Below are positions 7,565 through 14,910 of a DNA stretch of 23,709 bases, one piece after another. The first letter of the stretch is position 1; each line of letters begins with the position of its first letter. The position numbers and the translations under genes were made by a program. The notes below the pieces were generated by a model. The model was not told the DNA's origin. It saw nothing but the letters and a program-made list of their open reading frames with translations, and searched no databases. The DNA lies in the IMG/VR virus record IMGVR_UViG_3300017719_000202, positions 1 to 23,709 of that record; one strand, written 5' to 3'. The stretch comes from a virus.

Positions 7565-9687
7565 TATTCTTTCTCACCTTTTGTAACTCTTAAAAATTCA
7601 TAGTTTAATCCACCAAACTCTCCTGTGCCACCTATATCGCTATATCCCTGCAACACAATATTTGCAGTAGTAGGCAACATATCATTTGATATGCCTGCAT
7701 AAGAGGTAGGGTCTACACTTACTTTAAATGAAGCATTTAAAGGCGGAGGTGGTGTTGTGGCTGGCATATTATCTATTGTGATGCCTCCTCCTGTTACTGT
7801 TTGTGTTGCAGTAGCAGTTGCGTTAGCAAAAGTCATTGTTATACTTTGTCTAAATCCTAAGTCATAAATGCCTGATAATGTTCCTCCTAAATTAGCACTA
7901 CTGCTGAATTCATAGTCACCTAAGTCTATTCCAGATACATCGTAACTTTCTGGTGTTGTAATATCTCTAAAAGTTGTTGTAGTGTTTGCCAAAATATGAC
8001 TATTAGGTTGGTCTGTTAACTGCGTTCCTGCACCAAATGTTTTCATATGTTGATTTACTAAAACATTACCAAATGTTGTAGGATCTAATGTTGTATTGTT
8101 ATAAGTGCCATTAAAAACACCAGGAATGTATATAGGTCCTATTACTGGTAACGTAGGTATAGTAACATTGGCAAAAGGTGCATCTGTTGTTACTGCAGGT
8201 GTTGTATAAACACTATCTGCATACTCTAAACATACTACTTGGCATGTTAAAGTAGTGTCTTCTGCTTCTGCTTCTTTAATTTGCATAACTCTAAATAGTT
8301 TATCTGTAAAACCATAAGTTTCGTTAGTGAATTTTATAACATCTCCAACATCTACCTGCAAGAAACTGTGATCCCCAGTAAATGTTACTACTTTATCTAG
8401 TCTGGTTTGTTTTAAATCAATATTTGCAAGTATTTCTACTGAAACTTTGTTGTTTACCATTTCTAAACTGTAATTTAGTTTATTATCTGGCTCTCCAGTG
8501 TTTCTGTCAGCACTAGGTGTTTCTACTAATACTGAATTACGTTGATCTCTGCGTTCTTTGTCAAAATATTCTACTTCTACTGCATTATACTGCTGATACA
8601 AGTCAGTATTTTGTATAGATATTTTACTTACAATATTATCATCATTTGCAACAAAACAACTGCTTTGATTTTGATATATTTGGTTAGGTAAACCTTTGTA
8701 TTTGCCCTGTTTGCCATCAAACAGTAAAAAACTACCGCAACTGCTCATTAATTTGTCTAAATTTGTTTGCACATCATCTAATGTGCCCAATGTGCCATTA
8801 ATTTGGAACCTGGGTTGTGTAGCACCTGTGCTAGGAAATTGTGTAAATGATACTGTTTCATTACCATACCCACTTACACTGGAATTACCTGAACCTGTAA
8901 AACTATCAAAGTCAATAAGTGTATTTGCAATGCCGGCTCCGTATCTGTTATTTGTCATATAATCTATAACTACATTTCCAGGTGCTGTTAAACTGTTTAC
9001 CAAGTTAAAAGTCATTGGTTCCATATTAACTAAACCTTCTTCCTGGTCATAATCTATTTCAGTCATAGCAAATACTAAATCTGTTGCTTTGTAATTAGTA
9101 GTATTAGTCCAATGTGGCATCATTGTGGTTGCATCTACGGCTGAAGTAAGGCCACCTGGCACTGGAAATATCTGATTACTTGCGGCTGTGCCTCCTGCAT
9201 ACAGTCTGACACGAATTTTGCCTGACCAGTTAGTATTAGATGTTCCATTTTGATCAAAAACACTTTGCACTATGTGAGCACTTGCTCCAGATCCAAATGT
9301 AAGTTTTTTATCACCAAATCTTATACCCTGACTACCTATAGTAAATGTGCCTGTATCTGTTTTTTCTGATAAAACAGTAAAATAATGCATCATTTTGTTT
9401 TCATTACTGATATTTGCATCACAGATAGGTCCTGATGTTAAAACATCACCATAAACTATTTGTATTTTGTTGCCTGTGTCCGGCGATAATTGTATTCTGG
9501 TGCCTGGGTTTGGTCCTATACCAGGAATATCTGGCATCATCATGGCACCAAATGCTCTGGCAGTTGCCACAGCCAGTCCTGCTACAATAACACCACCAAT
9601 TATGTGTGCCGCAATAGCATTGTGGATTAAATTAGCACCAATATAACTAACTATTTTTTTAAAAATAAAAGGAACTACCTGTGCCAT
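7564..9687 (-). CDS. J-like tail tip / host specificity protein
   Basis: A 707-residue protein that starts with a hydrophobic, amphipathic segment (~20-50, including AHIIGGVIVAGLAVATARAF). A segment follows (PGTRIQLSPDTGNKIQIVYG, ~60-80) of a kind recurrent at the start of J-like central tail proteins. Beta-rich domains follow; ~440-500 (VGDVIKFTNETYG, KLFRVMQIKEAE) resembles the hub-domain 'GDVI.......F RV..I' pattern common in gpJ and T4 gp27-like hubs. In known siphoviruses this protein closes the tail tip and contacts the receptor or DNA-ejection path. It is much shorter than lambda J (over 1100 residues), so host recognition may be shared with the separate fibre genes downstream. One-base overlaps join it to both neighbours. 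Confidence 0.8.
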   Translation of the reverse strand: MAQVVPFIFKKIVSYIGANLIHNAIAAHIIGGVIVAGLAVATARAFGAMMMPDIPGIGPNPGTRIQLSPDTGNKIQIVYGDVLTSGPICDANISNENKMMHYFTVLSEKTDTGTFTIGSQGIRFGDKKLTFGSGASAHIVQSVFDQNGTSNTNWSGKIRVRLYAGGTAASNQIFPVPGGLTSAVDATTMMPHWTNTTNYKATDLVFAMTEIDYDQEEGLVNMEPMTFNLVNSLTAPGNVVIDYMTNNRYGAGIANTLIDFDSFTGSGNSSVSGYGNETVSFTQFPSTGATQPRFQINGTLGTLDDVQTNLDKLMSSCGSFLLFDGKQGKYKGLPNQIYQNQSSCFVANDDNIVSKISIQNTDLYQQYNAVEVEYFDKERRDQRNSVLVETPSADRNTGEPDNKLNYSLEMVNNKVSVEILANIDLKQTRLDKVVTFTGDHSFLQVDVGDVIKFTNETYGFTDKLFRVMQIKEAEAEDTTLTCQVVCLEYADSVYTTPAVTTDAPFANVTIPTLPVIGPIYIPGVFNGTYNNTTLDPTTFGNVLVNQHMKTFGAGTQLTDQPNSHILANTTTTFRDITTPESYDVSGIDLGDYEFSSSANLGGTLSGIYDLGFRQSITMTFANATATATQTVTGGGITIDNMPATTPPPPLNASFKVSVDPTSYAGISNDMLPTTANIVLQGYSDIGGTGEFGGLNYEFLRVTKGEKE

Positions 9688-10139
9688 TATTTACTCCAAC
9701 TGTAATTTGTTTCTAATTTTTGATATCCAAACTTTGTATAATCTACTGGTAGTTTTTCCATACTAGTAATTACAAAGTTGTCTATATGTTTCTTTTCTAT
9801 GAGATCTTCGCCTCTTTTGTTAAACTCTAATATTAAGTTTACGCCTAATTCACTGTGTCTGGCGCTCTCTGACACCCAGAACGCTATTTCTCTTAACCAT
9901 TTAACATCATGCATCCAGATGTTAGGAAATACTGCTCCTATAATAACGCCTTCTATCTTATCTTTATGTTCGCCTACTAATACTACACCTGTTTGCAAAC
10001 AATCAGTAATTAAGTTTCTGATATACCTGTCATTGTATTTGGGATTTTGTAATTCTGACAGCTCATTGTAATTTGCCATTTCTATAAGCAACTCCATTAC
10101 TCTGTCGTAATCTGCAAATACTGGTGTTCTGATATTCAT
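9687..10139 (-). CDS. GNAT-fold N-acetyltransferase-like protein in tail module
   Basis: A 150-residue protein with a GNAT layout. An N-terminal strand-helix (MNIRTPVFADYDRVMELLIE) is followed by a central strand pair (VVLVGEHKDKIEGVIIGAVF), then WLREIAFWVSESARHSELGV where the acetyl-CoA binding loop is expected, and a late helix-strand (HIDNFVITSM). The canonical Q/R-x-x-G-x-G/A loop is degenerate (ARHSELGV), so activity is uncertain. The substrate is unknown: a virion protein or a host target is possible. It lies between the hub gene and the J-like gene, sharing one base with each, so it is co-expressed with late tail genes. Phage tail modules sometimes carry such a gene, and its role there is not established. 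Confidence 0.75.
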   Translation of the reverse strand: MNIRTPVFADYDRVMELLIEMANYNELSELQNPKYNDRYIRNLITDCLQTGVVLVGEHKDKIEGVIIGAVFPNIWMHDVKWLREIAFWVSESARHSELGVNLILEFNKRGEDLIEKKHIDNFVITSMEKLPVDYTKFGYQKLETNYSWSK

Positions 10140-10810
10140 TATCTTTCTATTGTAGCAGATCTACGTCCACGTCGGCCGCCACCGCCACCGCCGCCTCCGC
10201 CTCCGCCACCACCATAGCCACCTCCGGCTACATAGTCTTTACCAAAGTCAAAGGCTGTGTTAAATAAATTAGGTATTTCATCAAATACTTTATCGCCAGG
10301 AAATAACCTCTTACGCTCTTCTGGGTTTGTTCGTTGTCCTGAAATTTGTTCTTTTAAAACACTATTGATACTGCTGGTCATAACCGTAACAGTCATTGTT
10401 TCTTGATTATCTATTCTGCTGGCATCGTCCTGCACACTAAAGTTTGTTATTACACCTTTGTATCTGGTAAATACTTGCCCTGGTATAATTTCGTTAGTAG
10501 TTAAATCGAAAAATCCTCTCTGTATAGTAACATTACCACCTTTTATAGGCTCTGCTAATATCTGTGCCATATAGTCTGCTTCAGAAGGTATACCTGATAA
10601 ACTTAGTGCAATGTCTCCCTGAGTTTGACGTATGTTATCTGAAAAATCATCTATAGTTAAGAATGTTCCTAACTCATTGTATGTGTTACTGCCAATAGTT
10701 ATAGGTTTATATGCACTACTCATGTAATACACATTGCCGCCTATTTGCACATCTAAAAACAATGCATGACTTATGTTGTTTTCCTGAACACTTGTTATTG
10801 TTGTAGCCAT
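10139..10810 (-). CDS. Tail hub/tip protein with polyglycine-arginine C-terminus
   Basis: A 223-residue protein. Residues ~1-150 form a beta-rich domain (HALFLDVQIGGNVYYMSS; GFFDLTTNEIIPGQVFTRYKG; ITNFSVQDD). The stretch ~150-190 (LKEQISGQRTNPEERKRLFPGD) resembles the '...R....Q...FPGD..F' region of tail-tip proteins in DUF2163-like families, which in known siphoviruses form part of the tail-tip hub. The C-terminus is unusual: AGGGY, thirteen glycines, RRGRRSATIER. Position between the candidate distal tail protein and the J module supports a tail-tip role. Confidence 0.65.
   Translation of the reverse strand: MATTITSVQENNISHALFLDVQIGGNVYYMSSAYKPITIGSNTYNELGTFLTIDDFSDNIRQTQGDIALSLSGIPSEADYMAQILAEPIKGGNVTIQRGFFDLTTNEIIPGQVFTRYKGVITNFSVQDDASRIDNQETMTVTVMTSSINSVLKEQISGQRTNPEERKRLFPGDKVFDEIPNLFNTAFDFGKDYVAGGGYGGGGGGGGGGGGGRRGRRSATIER
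10175..10213 (-). repeat. Thirteen-glycine codon run
   Basis: Thirteen consecutive glycine codons, using a mix of GGT, GGC and GGA, form a GC-rich island in an otherwise AT-rich region. The codons are mixed rather than one repeated triplet, which argues for selection on the peptide over simple slippage. Just downstream are two Arg-Arg pairs separated by a Gly. Confidence 0.85.
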
Positions 10811-11481
10811 TATATAATTGTTTCCATTAATTCAAAGTCACCTGTAAATTCTATAAGGTCATAAGGCACTACACTATATGTAGGGTTTTGTAAGCAAGTT
10901 AAATTAAAATAAACTTCTCTGCCAAGTCTAAGACCACCACTAGTTAATGACACACCAGGCTGATCTATAATTGGTCTGTTTACCTGAACATGAACATTTG
11001 AACTTGTGCTGTATGCAACTTCTGTAGTAACCTGATAAGGGTATTTGTATGTTTGTGTATTGCCATGTGGTTGTAAAAAATCACCAACTTTAAACATAGT
11101 TCCTGAACCTGCACTAATATTTGTAGCATCTATATATAATGTTGAACCTGAAAATCCATTAAGTGTAAGTCCATTTATACCATATGATGAATTTGTTATA
11201 CCGCCCTGATATTTTGTAATATAATCTAATTTTTGTGTGCCATCATTACCTATAGATACATTACTACTTACAGTAACATCTAAAACATCTAATCCAGTAA
11301 GCAACTCTCTGTTTGTAGAGTATGTTAGTCCTTGTGGTGCACCCACAGTAAATCTGTATAAACCTCCCTGTTGCACACTTGTCTTCAAATGGCCACTTCT
11401 GGATATTGTGCTACCTGCACTTTTTCTCTGGTTTATTGTTATAAAACCTGTTTTGTCTATAACTTCTTGTAATGCATCCAT
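10810..11481 (-). CDS. Minor tail protein, possibly distal tail protein
   Basis: A 223-residue protein directly after the tape measure gene, with a one-base overlap on each side. It is beta-rich, with segments such as GGLYRFTVGAPQGLTY, FKVGDFLQPHGNTQTYKYPY and EVYFNLTCLQNPTYSVVPYD. The first residues (MDALQEVIDKTGFITI) are more helical. The gene's place (tape measure, this gene, hub, J) is that of the distal tail or lambda M/L-like proteins, which attach the tip to the tube. No catalytic motif is visible. The assignment rests mainly on synteny. Confidence 0.6.
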   Translation of the reverse strand: MDALQEVIDKTGFITINQRKSAGSTISRSGHLKTSVQQGGLYRFTVGAPQGLTYSTNRELLTGLDVLDVTVSSNVSIGNDGTQKLDYITKYQGGITNSSYGINGLTLNGFSGSTLYIDATNISAGSGTMFKVGDFLQPHGNTQTYKYPYQVTTEVAYSTSSNVHVQVNRPIIDQPGVSLTSGGLRLGREVYFNLTCLQNPTYSVVPYDLIEFTGDFELMETII

Positions 11482-13646
11482 TATCTTGCTCCTGGTATTC
11501 TTCTGGCACCTGCTCTGGTGACACTATATATAAATTCTGGATCTGATGCCACTAATGCTTGGAAACTGGGTGCATCCACGGCATTTATATTGTATATAAC
11601 ATTAGTTGACATACCATTTGCTTGTAAACTACCTGAGCTAGAAGGTCTAAATATTTCTGGTCCATTTTCGCCAACTAGCACTGGTCTGTTAGGCATTAAG
11701 TTACCACCTCCAGCACCTGTTTGTTTAAATCTGCCTAAGAAACCAGATCCACTTAAACCTGCAATAGATCCTGTTGGTCCTACTGAAAAACCAATTGCTT
11801 GTAATATTGGTATAATGAATAACATTTTTATTGCATCTGCTATAAGTTGTTTTACTAGTGTGCTAAAAAAGTTTTTAAAACTATCCAGGGCACTTTTACC
11901 TTCCATTAGTGAGGTTGCTAAATCATCTGCTAGGGTATCTGTTGCTCTATTTAAAACTGATATAAAATCTACTAGAGATTCATTATCTCCCAGTTTTTCA
12001 TCTAATTGTTCTTTAGCGTCTGCAAATTCATCTGCAGAAATTTTACCTGCATTCAATAGTCCTGTTAATGCTGTTAGTTTATCATTATATTCTGAAATAC
12101 TGTCAACATCGTCGAAACTTTCTAAAAACTTATCAAACTCTTCATTTATATTAAATGCATCTTTTAAGGCATCTAAGGCACTTTCATAATCTTTTATTTC
12201 TTTTACTGTTTTAGGATCACCTAATGCTTCATTTAATTTTAATAATTCTGCTTCAAAAGTAGATGCAGAAGGCACAACATCATCTAACATTTCCATATAT
12301 TTTTGTAATGCAGTCAATGTTTTTGCAATAGGTGTTTCTGCCTCAGGTTCCATATCAAACAATGTGCCATTGTCAGTTAATTCGTTAAATTCGTCTGTTG
12401 CTTTTTTTAATTCACTTGCATCAAATAACTCTCTGGGTGGACCCATTTTTTCTGCAAAGTCTTCTGCAACCTCTGAAGCACCTTCCATGGCATTTTTTAA
12501 ACCGTTTATACCTAATACTGTTCCACCAATCCACAATAAACCTTCACCCACTTTTTGCGCGGCTAATTTTAATCTACCTAAGCCTGATAGTATATCGTTA
12601 GGTCCTTCTTTTCTAAATAGTCTACCTATTGCTTTACCTGCCGCAGTAAAAGGTGCTATAAAGAATTTTTTAACACTATCTTTAATTTTTACTAAAAGTG
12701 CCAGTAGTCCTGCCCCACCGGCGGCAAATATACTTGTTCCTTTTTGTAAACTAAACATAGCCTTTGATGCGGCTCCGAGTGCTCTTGCAAATGGGAATAT
12801 AATTGTTGCCACAGCAAATATCTGTGCTAAACCTTTTCCTATTTGCAATAGGCCATCCATGTTTTCTGCTAATTTGTTTATGGCAGATGTTAGGCCTTGT
12901 ATGCTTGTTGCGGCGTCTTCACTAAATGTGTCAAATAATGCCTTTTGAAATTTATCTGTGGCATCGCCTAACTGGTTAAGTTCAAAGTTTATTAAGCCTA
13001 CCTGAGTTGCTAATGCTCCACCAAATCTTTGATTTAATCCTGCAATTAAGCCGTCTGTAATTATTTTAGCACCAGCGGCTGTTTTACCAAATTCTGATAA
13101 TTCATTTCTGGATTTACCAATCTGTTCTTTTAATATTGCAAATACAGGAACACCTCTGTCCTGTAATCTTTGCAAGTCAACTAAACCTAAACCACCATCA
13201 GTTGTTCTGGTTAATAGATCTAATGCGGCTGTTAATGTGCCTGCTTGGTCTGTTGATACAGAAGCCGTGTCGGCAAATGTTTGTAGTAACTGGTCAGTAG
13301 GTTCAATACCAGCACCTTTTAATTGTATAAATGCACCAGTTAAAGTTTGAACTGAAAACTGTGTTGAAGCGGCAAACTGGTTTACCCTATCAAATGCGGC
13401 CGCGCCTTGATCTACACCACCAAATACAACATTTAAACTGTTTTGTAAGTCCTGGAATGCGGCACCTGTTGCCACAATTCCTCTTAATGCCTCAGCACCA
13501 CCCAGTGCCGCAAGAGCGGCTCCTACTTTACCTATACCTATACTACTGTTTTTACTAAACTTATCGACTTTTGCTTCACTTTGAGTGATATTTCTGTCAA
13601 ATTGTTTATTGTCTAGTGTTAATGCTACTTCTATTTTTTTAGCCAT
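11481..13646 (-). CDS. Tape measure protein
   Basis: A 721-residue protein, among the longest in the cluster, with a typical tape measure layout. The N-terminus has helical 'DNKQFDRNITQSEAKVDKF' spacing. A phage tape-measure domain covers ~50-230 (RGIVATGAAFQDLQNSLNVV; AASTQFSVQTLTGAFIQLKG; DRGVPVFAILKEQIG). Hydrophobic segments lie at ~265-295 and ~590-620 and a charged coiled region at ~440-570. Near the C-terminus is the family signature PVLVGENGPEIFRP. In known siphoviruses the protein sets tail length at about 1.5 Angstrom per residue, which would give a tail of roughly 105-110 nm. It is chaperoned by G/GT, encoded just upstream. Confidence 0.93.
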   Translation of the reverse strand: MAKKIEVALTLDNKQFDRNITQSEAKVDKFSKNSSIGIGKVGAALAALGGAEALRGIVATGAAFQDLQNSLNVVFGGVDQGAAAFDRVNQFAASTQFSVQTLTGAFIQLKGAGIEPTDQLLQTFADTASVSTDQAGTLTAALDLLTRTTDGGLGLVDLQRLQDRGVPVFAILKEQIGKSRNELSEFGKTAAGAKIITDGLIAGLNQRFGGALATQVGLINFELNQLGDATDKFQKALFDTFSEDAATSIQGLTSAINKLAENMDGLLQIGKGLAQIFAVATIIFPFARALGAASKAMFSLQKGTSIFAAGGAGLLALLVKIKDSVKKFFIAPFTAAGKAIGRLFRKEGPNDILSGLGRLKLAAQKVGEGLLWIGGTVLGINGLKNAMEGASEVAEDFAEKMGPPRELFDASELKKATDEFNELTDNGTLFDMEPEAETPIAKTLTALQKYMEMLDDVVPSASTFEAELLKLNEALGDPKTVKEIKDYESALDALKDAFNINEEFDKFLESFDDVDSISEYNDKLTALTGLLNAGKISADEFADAKEQLDEKLGDNESLVDFISVLNRATDTLADDLATSLMEGKSALDSFKNFFSTLVKQLIADAIKMLFIIPILQAIGFSVGPTGSIAGLSGSGFLGRFKQTGAGGGNLMPNRPVLVGENGPEIFRPSSSGSLQANGMSTNVIYNINAVDAPSFQALVASDPEFIYSVTRAGARRIPGAR

Positions 13647-13936
13647 TATGATACTCGCTTGATGTAATTTTTAATTAGTTGATCTAATTGTTTAATGCTG
13701 GGCTCTGTGAATCCATTTGGTGCTTGTTTGCTCCAACCTGTATCTAACCGCTCAGCATAAGGATATTTACTGCTAATGGTTGCCCTGTTTAATTTAGTTT
13801 TATTACGAGCGTTTCCGGATCGTATAGGTGTTTTATTTACATAATAAGGATATAATGTTTTCATAACAGAAATAGGCATTTCATCTAGATCATTAATTAA
13901 CCTGTCGAATTGCCTTGTATTAATTGTTAGTTTCAT
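13646..13936 (-). CDS. HK97-gp10-like tail completion/neck protein
   Basis: A 96-residue basic protein. The sequence TPIRSGNARNKT followed by YPYAERLDTGWSKQAPNG matches the pattern 'TP.RSG.LR...YA...E.G' of HK97-gp10-like and minor tail Z-like proteins, which act in joining tail to head or completing the tail. The start at ATG 13936 has GAGGAA directly upstream and overlaps the end of the T frame by 17 bases. It shares one base with the tape measure start. The position between chaperones and tape measure is unusual, since relatives normally lie between the adaptor and tail tube genes. Confidence 0.6.
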   Translation of the reverse strand: MKLTINTRQFDRLINDLDEMPISVMKTLYPYYVNKTPIRSGNARNKTKLNRATISSKYPYAERLDTGWSKQAPNGFTEPSIKQLDQLIKNYIKRVS

Positions 13937-14180
13937 TTCCTCTTACACTTTCCATTGCTTTTATTAAACTTTCTTTGTCATAATCCTGGTGTGCTGTCCC
14001 GTTATGTTTATTATTTGCATGTCTTTCATAACTTACTGCTACATCCATAACCATTAAATCAAATGTATCACCATGTTGTATCAAATGACTTGGCAAAACA
14101 CTATATCGTTTTGCTATTGCATCTAACATCAGTATACTATTGGTATCTGCTGATCCCTCTACTATCTGATGTGTTGTTAC
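13920..14180 (-). CDS. Tail assembly chaperone T extension (made as G-T fusion)
   Basis: This frame is open from 14240 and overlaps the end of G in the -1 frame. After slippage at 14180-14186 it would add 86 residues (starting VTTHQIVEGSAD) to the 97-residue G, giving a 183-residue fusion. The only ATG is at 14129 and has no Shine-Dalgarno, and the sequence before it (SADTNSILM) reads as normal protein, so independent initiation is unlikely. LDAIAKRYSVLPSHLIQHGD resembles the T-part 'IA..F...P..I' pattern of siphovirus chaperone fusions. In lambda, gpG and gpGT bind the tape measure protein and load tail tube subunits. A stand-alone 69-residue product cannot be excluded. Confidence 0.75.
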   Translation of the reverse strand, partial: VTTHQIVEGSADTNSILMLDAIAKRYSVLPSHLIQHGDTFDLMVMDVAVSYERHANNKHNGTAHQDYDKESLIKAMESVRGNETNN

Positions 14181-14470
14181 TTCCCCAACTCTGATGTTAT
14201 CAGTGTTACTGCCTCCATAATGACATCTAATGGTAACACATTACCATCTTTAACTACTGCATTGCCATCTTCATCTAATATCATATCCTGTATTAGTTCA
14301 GTCACACCTGCAGTATCCTCTTTTGCGTTTGCTAATTTAGTAAACACGTCTAGTGGTTGTCTGTCGTAAATGTGGAATTCTAATTCTTCACCGTATTTTT
14401 CTACGATTGTATCCTTATCAATCAGGATTTTAATTAGTTGTGGTTTTTGTGATAGTTCACTTAATTTCAT
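14177..14470 (-). CDS. Tail assembly chaperone G
   Basis: A 97-residue acidic protein. It starts at ATG 14470 with TATAGGAG upstream, whose TAG is the stop of the previous gene. Sequence such as LSELSQKPQLIKILIDKDTI and YGEELEFHIYDRQPLDVFTK fits the short alpha/beta domain of siphovirus tail assembly chaperones. Position between tail tube and tape measure is the lambda G/T position. It ends in a -1 shift site leading into the T frame, which strongly supports the identity. The G:GT ratio is set by frameshift frequency in known phages. Confidence 0.75.
   Translation of the reverse strand: MKLSELSQKPQLIKILIDKDTIVEKYGEELEFHIYDRQPLDVFTKLANAKEDTAGVTELIQDMILDEDGNAVVKDGNVLPLDVIMEAVTLITSELGK
14180..14186 (-). 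promoter_or_regulatory. Candidate -1 frameshift site, G GGG AAG
   Basis: In the G frame the last codons are TTG GGG AAG TAA. A -1 shift lets the glycyl tRNA re-pair perfectly on GGG and the lysyl tRNA on GAA, with one G-U pair. The lambda site is G GGA AAG, so this differs by one base. It lies in the 61-base overlap of the two frames, one codon before the G stop, which could pause the ribosome. Confidence 0.65.
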
Positions 14471-14479
14471 ATCTTTCTC

Positions 14480-14668
14480 CTATAAATCTTTATTTTCGTC
14501 TTGCTGACGTTGTTTTAAATTCTGAACAGCACTATTTACAAATGCTATTCTGCTTGATGCTTTATCTACATCTCTATATGCACATTTCATTTCGTTCTGT
14601 GCTTTAGCCATCTCGGCTTCAATCGATATCAGTATCTCTGCTATCGTGTGATCGTTCCAAATCTTCAT
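14480..14668 (-). CDS. Small coiled-coil protein, unknown
   Basis: A 62-residue, mostly helical protein (HTIAEILISIEAEMAKAQNE; SSRIAFVNSAVQNLKQRQ) that could form a coiled coil. It starts at ATG 14668 with GAGGA five bases upstream, overlapping the preceding gene by 50 bases in another frame. The ribosome binding site makes an independent product likely. I do not recognise a family. It lies between tail tube and chaperone genes, so a tail-assembly role is possible. Confidence 0.6.
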   Translation of the reverse strand: MKIWNDHTIAEILISIEAEMAKAQNEMKCAYRDVDKASSRIAFVNSAVQNLKQRQQDENKDL

Positions 14669-14843
14669 CTTTTTCCTCTATATCTGTATTTATTGTTTCT
14701 GCAGTTTTTTGCTCATTTCCACCAAAGTGTAATGCGTTAAATTCTGCCATAGTATATCCTTTGCCTTCCCAAGTAAATTTATCACTTGCTTTTGCATGTT
14801 TACACCAATCTTTAAATCTTTCAACTGTTGTTGCTTTTAACAT
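14619..14843 (-). CDS. Small conserved-looking protein, unknown
   Basis: A 74-residue protein from ATG 14843, with GAGGA seven bases upstream. The N-terminal two-thirds (FKDWCKHAKASDKFTWEGKG, then YTMAEFNALHF) looks like a folded domain; the 'W..HA....KFT.EGK.YT' pattern recalls small unknown phage proteins. The C-terminus is highly acidic (EEKDEDLERSHDSRDTDID). It is the first gene after the hairpin that follows the tail tube gene. No function can be assigned. Confidence 0.6.
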   Translation of the reverse strand: MLKATTVERFKDWCKHAKASDKFTWEGKGYTMAEFNALHFGGNEQKTAETINTDIEEKDEDLERSHDSRDTDID

Positions 14844-14862
14844 TTTTGTTCCTCATAAAGTC

Positions 14863-14884
14863 TGAGGGCTAATTAAAGCCCTCA
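14863..14884 (-). terminator. Strong hairpin downstream of tail tube gene
   Basis: An 8-bp perfect stem (TGAGGGCT / AGCCCTCA) with a six-base loop, 27 bases past the tail tube stop and 20 bases before the next start. It has five G-C pairs in an AT-rich surround. No U run follows on either strand, so full termination is unlikely. Partial attenuation or a 3'-end stabiliser that lets tail tube mRNA exceed downstream chaperone mRNA is plausible. Confidence 0.6.
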
Positions 14885-14910
14885 TACTATGCTATTTGTT
14901 TAGCAGGTTA

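Noticed and set aside
9941-9960. TATAGGAG on the minus strand inside the GNAT-like gene
   Set aside because: No start codon at suitable spacing leads into a plausible frame; likely a chance match.
11518-12948. Long plus-strand open frames (223 and 194 codons) opposite the tape measure gene
   Set aside because: They lie antisense to a clear tape measure protein, have no convincing ribosome binding sites and show Leu/Pro/Ser-rich translations typical of complemented AT-rich coding sequence.
14619-14668. Possible second frameshift where two small genes overlap by 50 bases
   Set aside because: The downstream gene has its own GAGGA site five bases before ATG, and no slippery heptamer is evident.
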